Shown here piece after piece: positions 28,185 through 35,474 of a stretch of 64,000 bases of DNA. How positions within the stretch are numbered: position 1 is the stretch's first letter; every line of letters starts with the position of its first letter. Position numbers and translations under genes: made by a program. This stretch comes from Rhodoplanes sp963840055 (lineage in GTDB: Bacteria; Pseudomonadota; Alphaproteobacteria; Rhizobiales; Xanthobacteraceae). Location: the NCBI GenBank assembly GCA_963840055.1, contig CAWIXM010000021.1, forward strand, positions 62,001-126,000, in the 5' to 3' direction. The notes below the pieces were generated by a model. The model was not told the origin of the DNA. It saw only the letters and a list, made by a program, of their open reading frames with translations, and ran no database searches.

Positions 28185-28681
28185 GGCATCGCCCCGGCGC
28201 GGGCGCTTCGCTCGACCGCCGCAAAGCCGAGCGCCGCGAGCCTCTCCACCACCTTTTCGAGAGCTTGGTCAGCAGCGGCGTCGATCTTCGGAGTAAGCTC
28301 GGTCCCGAGCTCCATCGATTGCGGCTCGATGCCGATCAGCGTCACGCTCTTCGGCGCATGGTCCATCAAGCTGAGCGTGGCGAGCAGATCGGCAAGCCCG
28401 ATCTGGTGCGGCGACATGCGCTGGCGAAACCAGACCGGGAGCCGTGCGCCTTCCAGCGCAACGATGCTCCCGGGCGGTCCGCCAGTCTGGGCCGCGTCAA
28501 TGAAAATAATGTGTTCCGCATCGATCAATTGATCGAGCAGATCGATCGCCGACGTCCCGCCGTCGATGAGCGCGACGTCATCCGGAAAGCTGTAGGCCTC
28601 GGCCAACCGCCGTATCACATGCACCCCGACGCCCTCGTCAGAGAGGATCAGATTGCCGAGACCGACGACCGCAACCGACAT
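28175..28681 (-). CDS. hybD: Hydrogenase maturation endopeptidase (HyaD/HybD/HupD family)
   Basis: This 168-residue protease removes the C-terminal extension of the large subunit after nickel insertion. It begins MSVAVVGLGNLILSDEGVG, which contains the family GxGNxLxxDxG motif with a nickel-sensing Glu. The Asp in IFIDAAQTGGPPG and the His in MSPHQIGLADLL are the other metal ligands. It is the usual length. A 110 bp duplicated and palindromic insert now separates it from hybC; before that insertion the hybC stop would have been directly followed by this ATG. Confidence 0.92.
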   Translation of the reverse strand: MSVAVVGLGNLILSDEGVGVHVIRRLAEAYSFPDDVALIDGGTSAIDLLDQLIDAEHIIFIDAAQTGGPPGSIVALEGARLPVWFRQRMSPHQIGLADLLATLSLMDHAPKSVTLIGIEPQSMELGTELTPKIDAAADQALEKVVERLAALGFAAVERSARAGAMPCV

Positions 28682-28807
28682 TCAGAACGCCTTCACCAAG
28701 TTATTCTGTGCATCAACTCTGCGCGTCATTCCGGGCCCACGCCTTTCGGCGTGTCCCGGAATGACGTCGGTCTGCTGGACGCGCCCCTCATTCAGAACGC
28801 CTTCACC
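28679..28807. repeat. Palindromic insert with 19 bp duplication of the hybC 3' end
   Basis: CATTCAGAACGCCTTCACC occurs at 28679-28697 and again at 28789-28807. The right copy encodes the last hybC codons (VKAF stop); the left copy repeats them and ends in the hybD ATG. Between them lies a hairpin at 28724-28766 with arms CGTCATTCCGGGxCACGCC and its complement. This is what insertion of a small palindromic element with duplication of its target would leave. Confidence 0.85.
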
Positions 28808-30498
28808 GATATGATTGGACGCCGGTCGGTGTCGGCGAGATGGATCGCACAGGCGATGCACGGATCGAAGGAATGCACCGTGCGCAGCACCTCCAATGGC
28901 TTTTCCGGATCGGCGATCGGATTGTCGACAAGCGAGGCCTCGTAGGGGCCGGGCTTGTCGTTGTCATCACGAGGCCCGGCATTCCAGGTCGAAGGCACGA
29001 CCGCCTGATAGTTCTTGATCTTGCCGTCCGCGATTACGATCCAATGCGACAGCACGCCTCGCGGCGCCTCATGGAAGCCGACGCCCGCCACCTCGCCCTT
29101 CGGGAAGACCGGGCGGTTGAAGGTCGCCATGTCGCCTCTAGCGATGTTGTCGATCAAGAGCTGCCACTGCCCCTTCAGTTCGTCGAGCAGCACGGCGCAA
29201 CGCACCGCCCGCGCGGCGATGCGGCCGATGGTCGAATGCACCGCAGCCACCGGAATTTCAGTGCCCGCCACAGTCGATGCGATCTTCAGCGTGCGGTTGA
29301 GGTGTTTCTTGGTCGGCTCATGGCCGGCGACAACCATGGCCAGTACATTGGCGAGCGGGCCGACCTGCGCGCGCTCGCCCTGGAAGGTCGGCGCCTTGAT
29401 CCAGGAATACTTGCCTTCATCCTGCCAGTCGGTGTAGCGCGGCGCCGTTTCGCCTTTGAACGGATGCAGCGCCTTGCCGTCGCCGGAATAATCGTACCAG
29501 GCGTGCTTGACGCTCTCCTGCACGCCGTCCCGGAAGTAGGGATCGCCGAAACGCCCGACCGTCTTGAACGAGGCGAGGTCTGCCGCCTTGATGTAGCCGC
29601 CGGGCATCGTGAATTTCGTGCCCTTGGTGTCGATCGGCAAATCGGGAACCGACAAGTAATTCGTCACGCCCGCGCCGACCTTGGTCCAATCGGCATAAAC
29701 CGCGCCGACGGCGGCGACGTCCGGGATCATGGCATTGTTGACGAAGTCGTCGAGCTCATCGATCCACTTCTTGATGGCGTAAAGCCGCTCCAGCGTGAGC
29801 GTCGATTGGCTTTCCGGATTAATCGGATTGGCGACGCCGCCGACCGCCAGGTTCTGGATGTGCGGCGTCTTAGAGCCGAGCACGGTCACGATCTTGTTGG
29901 CGATACGCTGGACTTCCAGCGCCTGCACATAATGCGTGGCGGCGAGCAGATTGATGTCCGGCGGCAGCTTCATCGCCGGATGACCCCAATAGCCCGAGGC
30001 GTAAACGCCGAGCTGTCCCGAGCCGACGAATTTCGCAAGCTTGTCGCGCACCCCGCGGATCGCCGGCTCGCTGTTGCCTTTGTATTCGGAGAGCGAGGCG
30101 CCGATCTTGGCCGCGCCGGCCGGGTCGCCCTTAAGGGCGGAGACGATATCGACCCAATCAAGCGCCGCGAGATGATAGAAATGAACAATGTGATCGTGCA
30201 CGCCGTGCGCGGCGATGATCATGTTGCGGATGTATTGCGCATTAAGCGGCACATCGAGCTGCAGCGCATTCTCGACCGCGCGCACCGAGACGATGGCATG
30301 CACGGTCGTGCACACACCGCAAATGCGCTGGGTGAACACCCAGGCGTCGCGCGGATCGCGCCCCTTGAGGATGATCTCGATGCCGCGCCACATCTGCCCC
30401 GACGACCAGGCCTTGCTCACCTTGCCGTCGTCGACTTCGCAGTCGATGCGCAGATGTCCTTCGATGCGGGTGATCGGATCGACGACGATGCGGGTCAT
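28792..30498 (-). CDS. hybC: [NiFe]-hydrogenase large subunit, Hyd-2 (HybC) type
   Basis: The catalytic subunit holds the NiFe(CN)2CO site that splits H2. The protein has 568 residues. The N-terminal cysteine pair is Cys60/Cys63 in RICGVCTTVHAIVSVRAVE, and the C-terminal pair is Cys547/Cys550 with His553 in DPCIACAIH. A 15-residue C-terminal extension (LADTDRRPIISVKAF) follows His553 and would be removed by HybD. The form CGVCTTVHA and its HybA/HybB neighbours place it near group 1c (E. coli Hyd-2) rather than the HupL type with a cytochrome b partner; this grouping is by motif and synteny. Its start overlaps the true hybB stop by 3 bases. Confidence 0.95.
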   Translation of the reverse strand: MTRIVVDPITRIEGHLRIDCEVDDGKVSKAWSSGQMWRGIEIILKGRDPRDAWVFTQRICGVCTTVHAIVSVRAVENALQLDVPLNAQYIRNMIIAAHGVHDHIVHFYHLAALDWVDIVSALKGDPAGAAKIGASLSEYKGNSEPAIRGVRDKLAKFVGSGQLGVYASGYWGHPAMKLPPDINLLAATHYVQALEVQRIANKIVTVLGSKTPHIQNLAVGGVANPINPESQSTLTLERLYAIKKWIDELDDFVNNAMIPDVAAVGAVYADWTKVGAGVTNYLSVPDLPIDTKGTKFTMPGGYIKAADLASFKTVGRFGDPYFRDGVQESVKHAWYDYSGDGKALHPFKGETAPRYTDWQDEGKYSWIKAPTFQGERAQVGPLANVLAMVVAGHEPTKKHLNRTLKIASTVAGTEIPVAAVHSTIGRIAARAVRCAVLLDELKGQWQLLIDNIARGDMATFNRPVFPKGEVAGVGFHEAPRGVLSHWIVIADGKIKNYQAVVPSTWNAGPRDDNDKPGPYEASLVDNPIADPEKPLEVLRTVHSFDPCIACAIHLADTDRRPIISVKAF

Positions 30499-31665
30499 GA
30501 TGCATGTCCCTCAGCTGCCTGGCGGGGTGAATTGGACAGGACCGGCAGAAGTTTGCAGAACAGGATGAACGCCAGGACGTGCAGGCTCACGAGTCCTATG
30601 GTGATCATCAGTTCGGGAACCGACGGGAAATATCTCCAGCCGGGCAGTGCCCTTGTAAACGATCAGGTAGCTGTCCAGGCGGTAGAACGTTCCGCCGAGA
30701 ATTAGTGCGCAAGCGGAGAGGAAAATGTAGCGCTCGGTGCGGCGCAGTCGATCGGTTGAGAGCAGCACGATGGCCGCGCCAAACAGGAGGGCTTCGACCC
30801 AGAACAGCAGCGCCGCGCGGGTCGGTTCGAACGCAAGGCCGAGGTTGCCGTTGATCACGATCACGCCGATGCGGACGACCATGAAGGCGACGATCAGCCA
30901 CAAAGTGATGCGCCCGATCGAACTCAAGAGCGACAATTCCGATTGCAGGCGGAAGCCGCGGCTCACCAGCGTCGCCTCGAAAGCGACGATTGAATAGCCC
31001 ATCGCAATCGCCGATATCAGGTAAAGGAAGGGCAGAAGCTGCGTCCACCACAATGGCGAAAGCTTCGATTCATTCACCGCCAAAATGGTGCCGAGCGCCG
31101 ATTGATGCATGGTCGGCAGCAACACCCCGAGCGCGATGATCACGAACATGAACCGTTCCATGAACAAGCGAATTCGGCTGAGCCCGAAGCGTTCGAGAAA
31201 GGCCGGCGAAAATTCGATCCACAGAACCGCGACATAAGCCATCACGCACAGCGCGGTCTCGAGCATGATCGAATTCGTATTGAGATACCAGGGCAAGAAC
31301 AGATTCAGCGAGTTGAAGTAGCGGCCGAGATCGATCATCACGGCGACGCCGGCAAGCGTGTAGCCGAACAACCCACCGAGCAGTGCGGGGCGCATGATCG
31401 GATGGTATTTGCCCTGGTTGAGCACGTAAGTAAGGAGCGCCATCGCAAAGCCGCCACATCCAATGGCGGGGCCGACGATCACGTCGAAGGCGACCCAAAT
31501 GCCCCAGGGGTAGCCGGGATTAATATTGGCGACGGCGCCGAGGCCGAAATAATAACGCTTAGCGATGTAGTAGAAACCGACCAGCGTCAGCACGCCGAGG
31601 ATCGCCACGGGGACGGTCAAAATGCGGCCGCCCAGAGGGCGCGGTTGAGCATGCGCGTCTTGCAT
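30495..31665 (-). CDS. hybB: Hydrogenase membrane subunit HybB (NrfD-like); one frameshift
   Basis: HybB is the integral membrane partner that links the hydrogenase to the quinone pool. From ATG 31663-31665 (MQDAHAQPRPLGG) about ten hydrophobic helices can be seen, with motifs such as NPGYPWGIWVAFDV. Near 30624 the frame shifts by one base within a CCC run: TARLEIFP continues as SVPELMITIGLVSLHVLAFI and ends RQAAEGHAS at 30495. With one C removed the protein has about 389 residues, the family's normal size, and its stop overlaps the hybC ATG. The uncorrected frame gives an unrelated hydrophilic tail and ends at 30511. It lies 11 bases after hybA. Confidence 0.92.
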
Positions 31666-31676
31666 GGCGATCTCCC

Positions 31677-32696
31677 TCAGCTTTTTTCTGAGGAAGGCGG
31701 CTCGTCGCCGCCATTGCCCTTGCGGGTCGACCGGTAGGTGAGAGCGAGCAGGCCGGCAAACAGCACGACGGGCGCGGCGAACCACTTATAGATCGTGTGC
31801 TGAATGCCTTCGGCAGTCGACGCGAAGGAATGGTTTGGAAGCTTCGGCAAGCCGAGCCTCTCAAATGGCACACCGGCAAGGTAACGCAGCTGCGTGCCGC
31901 CGGCATCCTTCTCGCCGTATATTTTTTTCTGATAGCTCGCGACATGGCCAGGATTTTTTGGCCGGTCGTCGCCCAAGCGCCCACGCGGAAAATCATAGGA
32001 TGTACCGGCGGCCAGCGAAAGACGCGTCTCGGCCTCCTTCTGCAGATCGGTCAGCTTGCCGAACAGCGAGGCGCCGGTCGGGCAAACGTCGCAACACGCC
32101 GGTATGCCACCCTTCGCCTGTATATGTTTGCACATTTCACATTTGTTAATGCGGCCATAAGGCTGGCTCAGATCGAATTGCGGCACCCCGAACGGGCAGG
32201 CATAGCTGCAATAGCGGCAGCCCATGCAGGCGTCCTTGTTGTTGGTGACGATGCCGGTGACCGGGTGTTTCTGCATCGCGCTGACCGGGCATACCGATAC
32301 GCAAGACGGGTCGACGCAGTGCAGGCAGTGACGCTTGACGAAGGCGAAGCCGTCGATCTCGCGATCCTTCACCTCGCGCGTGCCGTTCACATAGACCTTG
32401 ATCACATTGAGCGTACGGCCGTCGAGATCCTCGGCGGAGTCCCACTGGCCCTGGTTCCAGTCGGCAAGCGTCGCCGGTACGACCGCAGGCGCGCCGTTTG
32501 CGGCTTTACAAGCCGCAACACACGCCTTGCAACCGACGCACAGGGTCGAATCATAGAGAAGGCCGACGGCCTCTGGCGAGACGACCTTGTTCGGCCGTGC
32601 CAGCGTAAAGGCTTGCGCGTCGCCAGCGACAAGCGAAGTACCCGCCGCCGCCCCGCCGAGCGACCGCGTGAGGAACGTGCGCCGGTCAATAGACAT
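31677..32696 (-). CDS. hybA: Hydrogenase iron-sulphur subunit HybA, Tat-exported
   Basis: This 339-residue electron-transfer subunit has a twin-arginine signal (DRRTFLTRSLGGAAAG) at the N-terminus. Four ferredoxin-type cysteine groups follow: CVGCKACVAAC near residue 53, CLHCVDPSCVSVCP, CMGCRYCSYACPFG, and CEMCKH plus CCDVCP. It would carry electrons from HybO to HybB in the periplasm. A C-terminal membrane helix (KWFAAPVVLFAGLLAL, about residues 305-325) anchors it, as in E. coli HybA. It lies 12 bases from hybO and 11 from hybB in the operon. No cysteine is missing. Confidence 0.93.
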   Translation of the reverse strand: MSIDRRTFLTRSLGGAAAGTSLVAGDAQAFTLARPNKVVSPEAVGLLYDSTLCVGCKACVAACKAANGAPAVVPATLADWNQGQWDSAEDLDGRTLNVIKVYVNGTREVKDREIDGFAFVKRHCLHCVDPSCVSVCPVSAMQKHPVTGIVTNNKDACMGCRYCSYACPFGVPQFDLSQPYGRINKCEMCKHIQAKGGIPACCDVCPTGASLFGKLTDLQKEAETRLSLAAGTSYDFPRGRLGDDRPKNPGHVASYQKKIYGEKDAGGTQLRYLAGVPFERLGLPKLPNHSFASTAEGIQHTIYKWFAAPVVLFAGLLALTYRSTRKGNGGDEPPSSEKS

Positions 32697-32708
32697 GACC
32701 GCCTCCCC

Positions 32709-33869
32709 TCAGCTCTTTGGCTGTGATGTGTCGTCTTCGTCGGCGGGCGTGCCGCGCATGCGGCTCGCAGCGACGGCGCCCGCGCCGACCAACACGCCGC
32801 CGATCCCGGCGATGATGGCGACTGACGCTGGATCGGCGGGCCAGCCCTTGGCGCCTTCGACGGTCGGGAACGCCGTCGGCGGGGTATTAGTCTTGACCGT
32901 CGCGAGCGAGTGGATCGGCTTGTGGAACGCGGTGCCCTTTTCAGTGCATCCGAAGCAAGGATGGCCCGTGCCCACTGGCCAGGAACCGAACCCGACATCG
33001 CCGAAGCCGATCGCCGGGCAGTTGGCGTGGGTCTCTGGACCCTTGCAGCCGATCTTGTACAGACACCAGCCCTGCCGGTGGCCGAGATCGCCGAATTCCA
33101 GCGCAAAGCGTCCCGCGTCGAAATGCGGTCGGCGCTCGCAATTCTCGTGGATCAGTCGGCCATAGGCGAATTTCGGCCGGTTCTTCTGATCGAGATCCGG
33201 CGGCTTTTTGAAGGTAAGAAGGTACAAAACCGTGGAGAGAAAGTTGTAAGGGTTAGGCGGACACCCCGGGATGTTGACGACGACCTTTCCGGGCACGATG
33301 TCCTGGGTCGGCTTGGCGCCGGTCGGATTGGGGTCGGCCGACTGGATGCCGCCCCATGACGCGCACGAGCCGATCGCAATGATCGCGGCGGCGCCTTCGG
33401 CCGCTTCGCGAACCTGGTCGATCTGGGTCTTGCCGCCGACCTTGCAAAAGATTCCATTGTCCTTGGTGGGCGTGCCGCCCTCGGTCACGAGGATGTACTT
33501 GCCCTTGTTCTCCTGCATGATTTTCTGCTTGTGCGCTTCCGCCTGATGGCCCGCGCCGGCGCACAGGGTCTCGTGATATTCGAGCGAAATAAGATCGAGG
33601 ATCAGGCTCTCGAGCGTCGGATGCTCGGCGCGCAACAACGACTCGGTGCAGCCGGTGCATTCCTGGCCGTGCAGCCAGATCACCGGCGGACGCGCCTGTG
33701 TGGTGGCGGCCTCCGCCATGCGTAAGCCCGCGGCTTGCGGAAGACCCATGGTCGCCGCGACCCCGGCGCAGAATTTGGTAAATTCGCGCCGGCTCATGCC
33801 GCCGATGGTGAATTCATTCGATGGGAGGGAGAGGTTCGGGTTGGCGCGCAAAAGCGAGGCCAAAAGCAT
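32709..33869 (-). CDS. hybO: [NiFe]-hydrogenase small subunit, Hyd-2 (HybO) type
   Basis: The small subunit carries the iron-sulphur chain. The protein has 386 residues from the first Met; a second Met at residue 25 starts the Tat signal MSRREFTKFCAGVAATMG, and either start is possible. Proximal-cluster ligands are Cys71 and Cys74 (ECTGCTES), Cys169 (GSCASWGG) and Cys203 (GCPPNP). Residues 73 and 174, which are Cys in oxygen-tolerant enzymes, are Gly here, so a standard [4Fe-4S] proximal cluster is predicted. Distal ligands are His241, Cys244, Cys269 and Cys275; medial ones Cys284, Cys305 and Cys308. A C-terminal membrane helix lies near residues 345-365. It is the first gene of the operon. 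Confidence 0.94.
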   Translation of the reverse strand: MLLASLLRANPNLSLPSNEFTIGGMSRREFTKFCAGVAATMGLPQAAGLRMAEAATTQARPPVIWLHGQECTGCTESLLRAEHPTLESLILDLISLEYHETLCAGAGHQAEAHKQKIMQENKGKYILVTEGGTPTKDNGIFCKVGGKTQIDQVREAAEGAAAIIAIGSCASWGGIQSADPNPTGAKPTQDIVPGKVVVNIPGCPPNPYNFLSTVLYLLTFKKPPDLDQKNRPKFAYGRLIHENCERRPHFDAGRFALEFGDLGHRQGWCLYKIGCKGPETHANCPAIGFGDVGFGSWPVGTGHPCFGCTEKGTAFHKPIHSLATVKTNTPPTAFPTVEGAKGWPADPASVAIIAGIGGVLVGAGAVAASRMRGTPADEDDTSQPKS

Positions 33870-33957
33870 ATTTTGCCCTCCAAAGGCGGGGGTATAGACG
33901 TTTTCCCTAAAGATTATGCATTTTGTGCAATGCTATTATGCGATTTCTGCCCGCACT

Positions 33958-33971
33958 TTGCGGTAGATCAA
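33958..33971. promoter_or_regulatory. Candidate FNR/FixK-type box upstream of hybO
   Basis: TTGCGGTAGATCAA resembles the FNR/FixK consensus TTGAT-N4-ATCAA, with the right half exact and TTG kept on the left. It lies about 90 bases from the hybO start, in the 283-base region shared with the divergent cytochrome gene. Low-oxygen control of hydrogenase by FixK is known in Bradyrhizobium; that it operates here is inference. Confidence 0.35.
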
Positions 33972-34022
33972 ACGGCAAGATTAAACTTTTTGCTACAGAA
34001 TCCCCCGATAAGCTCGCCACCA

Positions 34023-34037
34023 TTTGCGTTTCGCAAA
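34023..34037. promoter_or_regulatory. Perfect palindrome in the hybO/cytochrome c intergenic region
   Basis: TTTGCGTTTCGCAAA is a perfect inverted repeat of 6 bp arms with a 3 base centre, 116 bases upstream of the cytochrome ATG. It could be an operator. No regulator gene is next to it, and I do not recognise the site. Confidence 0.35.
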
Positions 34038-34152
34038 ACGCGGAAAACTCCGCGCAAAGGTAAGATATTGCCGCATGAGCAACGCGTTTCGACGCCGTGT
34101 GGCGCGCCGATCTTCTAATCCACGTTGAATTTATCGACCGTTGGAGAGGATC

Positions 34153-34608
34153 ATGAACCGCCGAATTATCGCCCTGGCTGCCGGCGCCGCTACGGTAATC
34201 GTGATTGCCGTGGTCATCGGCGTGCAGGCGAAACGCGGATTCGATGCGCCGGTTCAGGCGAAAACGCTCGGCCCCGACAACGAAACCTTCGCATTCGCCG
34301 CCGCTCCGACCGGCCGGGGCGGCCCTGCGAATGACTGCGTCGTCTGCCACAGCGTCAACAAGAATGGCCCCTTGCGGTCCGCCCCGAGCCTGTGGGGAAT
34401 CGTCGGCGCCCCCAAGGCGCGCGCCGACTGGTTCTCCTATTCCATGGCGCTGCGCAAAAAAGGCGGCGTGTGGACCGCGGCGGACCTCGATAGGTATCTC
34501 GCGAATCCGAGCGGATTCGTTCCGGGAACGATCAAGACGCTGCCGCCGATCAAGGACGCGGCCCGGCGAAAGCAGCTGATCGCATATCTCAAGACGCTGC
34601 ACAGCTAG
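34153..34608 (+). CDS. Membrane-anchored or secreted class I cytochrome c
   Basis: The protein has 151 residues from ATG 34153, which follows a GGAGAGG ribosome site; an earlier ATG at 34141 lacks one. An N-terminal hydrophobic segment (MNRRIIALAAGAATVIVIAV) acts as a signal or anchor. One haem site, CVVCH, lies near residue 61 in NDCVVCHSVNKNG, and a likely Met ligand region follows (SYSMALRKKGG). The ending LPPIKDAARRKQLIAYLKTL is typical of small cytochromes c of the c552/c550 kind. It diverges from the hydrogenase operon and shares its promoter region, so it may be co-regulated or pass electrons onward; that link is inference. Confidence 0.85.
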   Translation: MNRRIIALAAGAATVIVIAVVIGVQAKRGFDAPVQAKTLGPDNETFAFAAAPTGRGGPANDCVVCHSVNKNGPLRSAPSLWGIVGAPKARADWFSYSMALRKKGGVWTAADLDRYLANPSGFVPGTIKTLPPIKDAARRKQLIAYLKTLHS

Positions 34609-34610
34609 CG

Positions 34611-34641
34611 AGTCACTCGTCCGCCAAGGGGTGCAGGTCGC
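34611..34641. repeat. Direct repeat of the xerD 3' end (left end of TA module)
   Basis: This 31 bp stretch matches 35444-35474 at 27 positions. Read on the minus strand it still encodes the last codons of XerD (DLHPLADE and stop), with only silent changes there. It marks the far end of the mntA-hepT segment. Confidence 0.75.
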
Positions 34642-34650
34642 TTAGAACCC

Positions 34651-35013
34651 TCACCCGTTCCGACCTAATGTCGCCAGCTCATGTTCGACGACCGCGCGCA
34701 AGGACCAAAGCGCGTTCTGGATCGTGTGCCAAATACTCTCTTCCAGCACGTCTTCATAGTCGTGCCGGTAGATGTCTCCCGCGCCCGCTATGTCGTTCCA
34801 TGGGATGTCGGGGTGGCGCAATTTCAGGTCTTTCGGAAGCCTGCGCGACGCCTCCGAGATGACCTCCAGACAGCGCGTCGCCGCATAGACGGTTCGTATA
34901 TCCTGCCGAAACTGCGCATAGGTGAGGCCTTCGACAAAGGAGCGCGCCAAATCGATGTTTCGAAGGATATCGGTCAGAGCGTCCAGCGGCGGCTCAGAAC
35001 GCGTAGATGGCAT
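34651..35013 (-). CDS. hepT: HepT-like (DUF86) ribonuclease toxin of type VII toxin-antitoxin
   Basis: This 120-residue, all-helical HEPN protein is of the DUF86 family. It includes RCLEVISEASRRLPKDL and the HEPN active-site-like segment AGAGDIYRHDYEDVLEESIW, where Arg and His precede the Tyr. HepT cleaves RNA and is silenced when the partner MntA adds AMP to its active-site Tyr. The gene overlaps the mntA gene by 20 bases, the normal arrangement. The whole pair lies between direct copies of the xerD 3' end, so it looks acquired. Family confidence is high; activity is not testable from sequence. Confidence 0.85.
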   Translation of the reverse strand: MPSTRSEPPLDALTDILRNIDLARSFVEGLTYAQFRQDIRTVYAATRCLEVISEASRRLPKDLKLRHPDIPWNDIAGAGDIYRHDYEDVLEESIWHTIQNALWSLRAVVEHELATLGRNG

Positions 35014-35290
35014 CGGCCGCCACCGATCGGCGAAGATGCGTTTTCAACGCGTCCTTGTTCACGACATCGACAGGACCTTCGAAAAGCTCGGCGACGAAAC
35101 GTTTGAGGCCGGCATATACAAACATGTCGAGCTTCATCGCAGGATCTAATTCGATCAGAACGTCAACATCGCTCGTTCCATGCGCTTCTCCGCGCGCAAC
35201 TGACCCAAACAACGCGGCGTGCCGAATACCGCGGGCGCGCAAGGCGTCCTGGTTCCGTCGCAAAATCTCGATCGCGTCCTGCCTGTTCAC
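34994..35290 (-). CDS. mntA: MntA-like minimal nucleotidyltransferase antitoxin
   Basis: The protein has 98 residues from GTG 35288-35290 (NRQDAIEILRRNQDAL). The nucleotidyltransferase signature GSVARGEAHGTSDVDVLIEL, GSx10DxD, is intact. MntA neutralises HepT by AMPylation. A longer frame reading upstream has no ribosome site and unlikely composition, so the GTG is preferred. About 150 bases between this gene and the right-hand direct repeat are noncoding. Confidence 0.85.
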   Translation of the reverse strand: MNRQDAIEILRRNQDALRARGIRHAALFGSVARGEAHGTSDVDVLIELDPAMKLDMFVYAGLKRFVAELFEGPVDVVNKDALKTHLRRSVAADAIYAF

Positions 35291-35443
35291 ATCTGCTCCA
35301 AAAGGATTACCCAGCACGTGGAGGCCTCGGTCCTTTCGCTTCTGTCCGGATACGTCCTCCTTACGAGCCCAGCACCGGAATGAGCACCAAATATCCATGG
35401 ACTGCCAATATCGTTTTTCATCACGAATCAATCAATAGCTGAG

Positions 35444-35474
35444 GGTCACTCGTCCGCCAGCGGATGCAGGTCGC
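35444..35474. repeat. Direct repeat at xerD 3' end (right end of TA module)
   Basis: This copy forms the genuine 3' end of xerD. With 34611-34641 it flanks an ~800 bp segment holding mntA and hepT, like attachment sites of an element that integrated at the end of xerD and restored the reading frame. Confidence 0.7.

Noticed and set aside
32709..33869. HybO Cys142 as one of the extra proximal-cluster cysteines of oxygen-tolerant hydrogenases
   Set aside because: The diagnostic positions are the middle residue of CTxC and five residues after the GSC Cys. Both are Gly here. Cys142 (GIFC) is at a different place.
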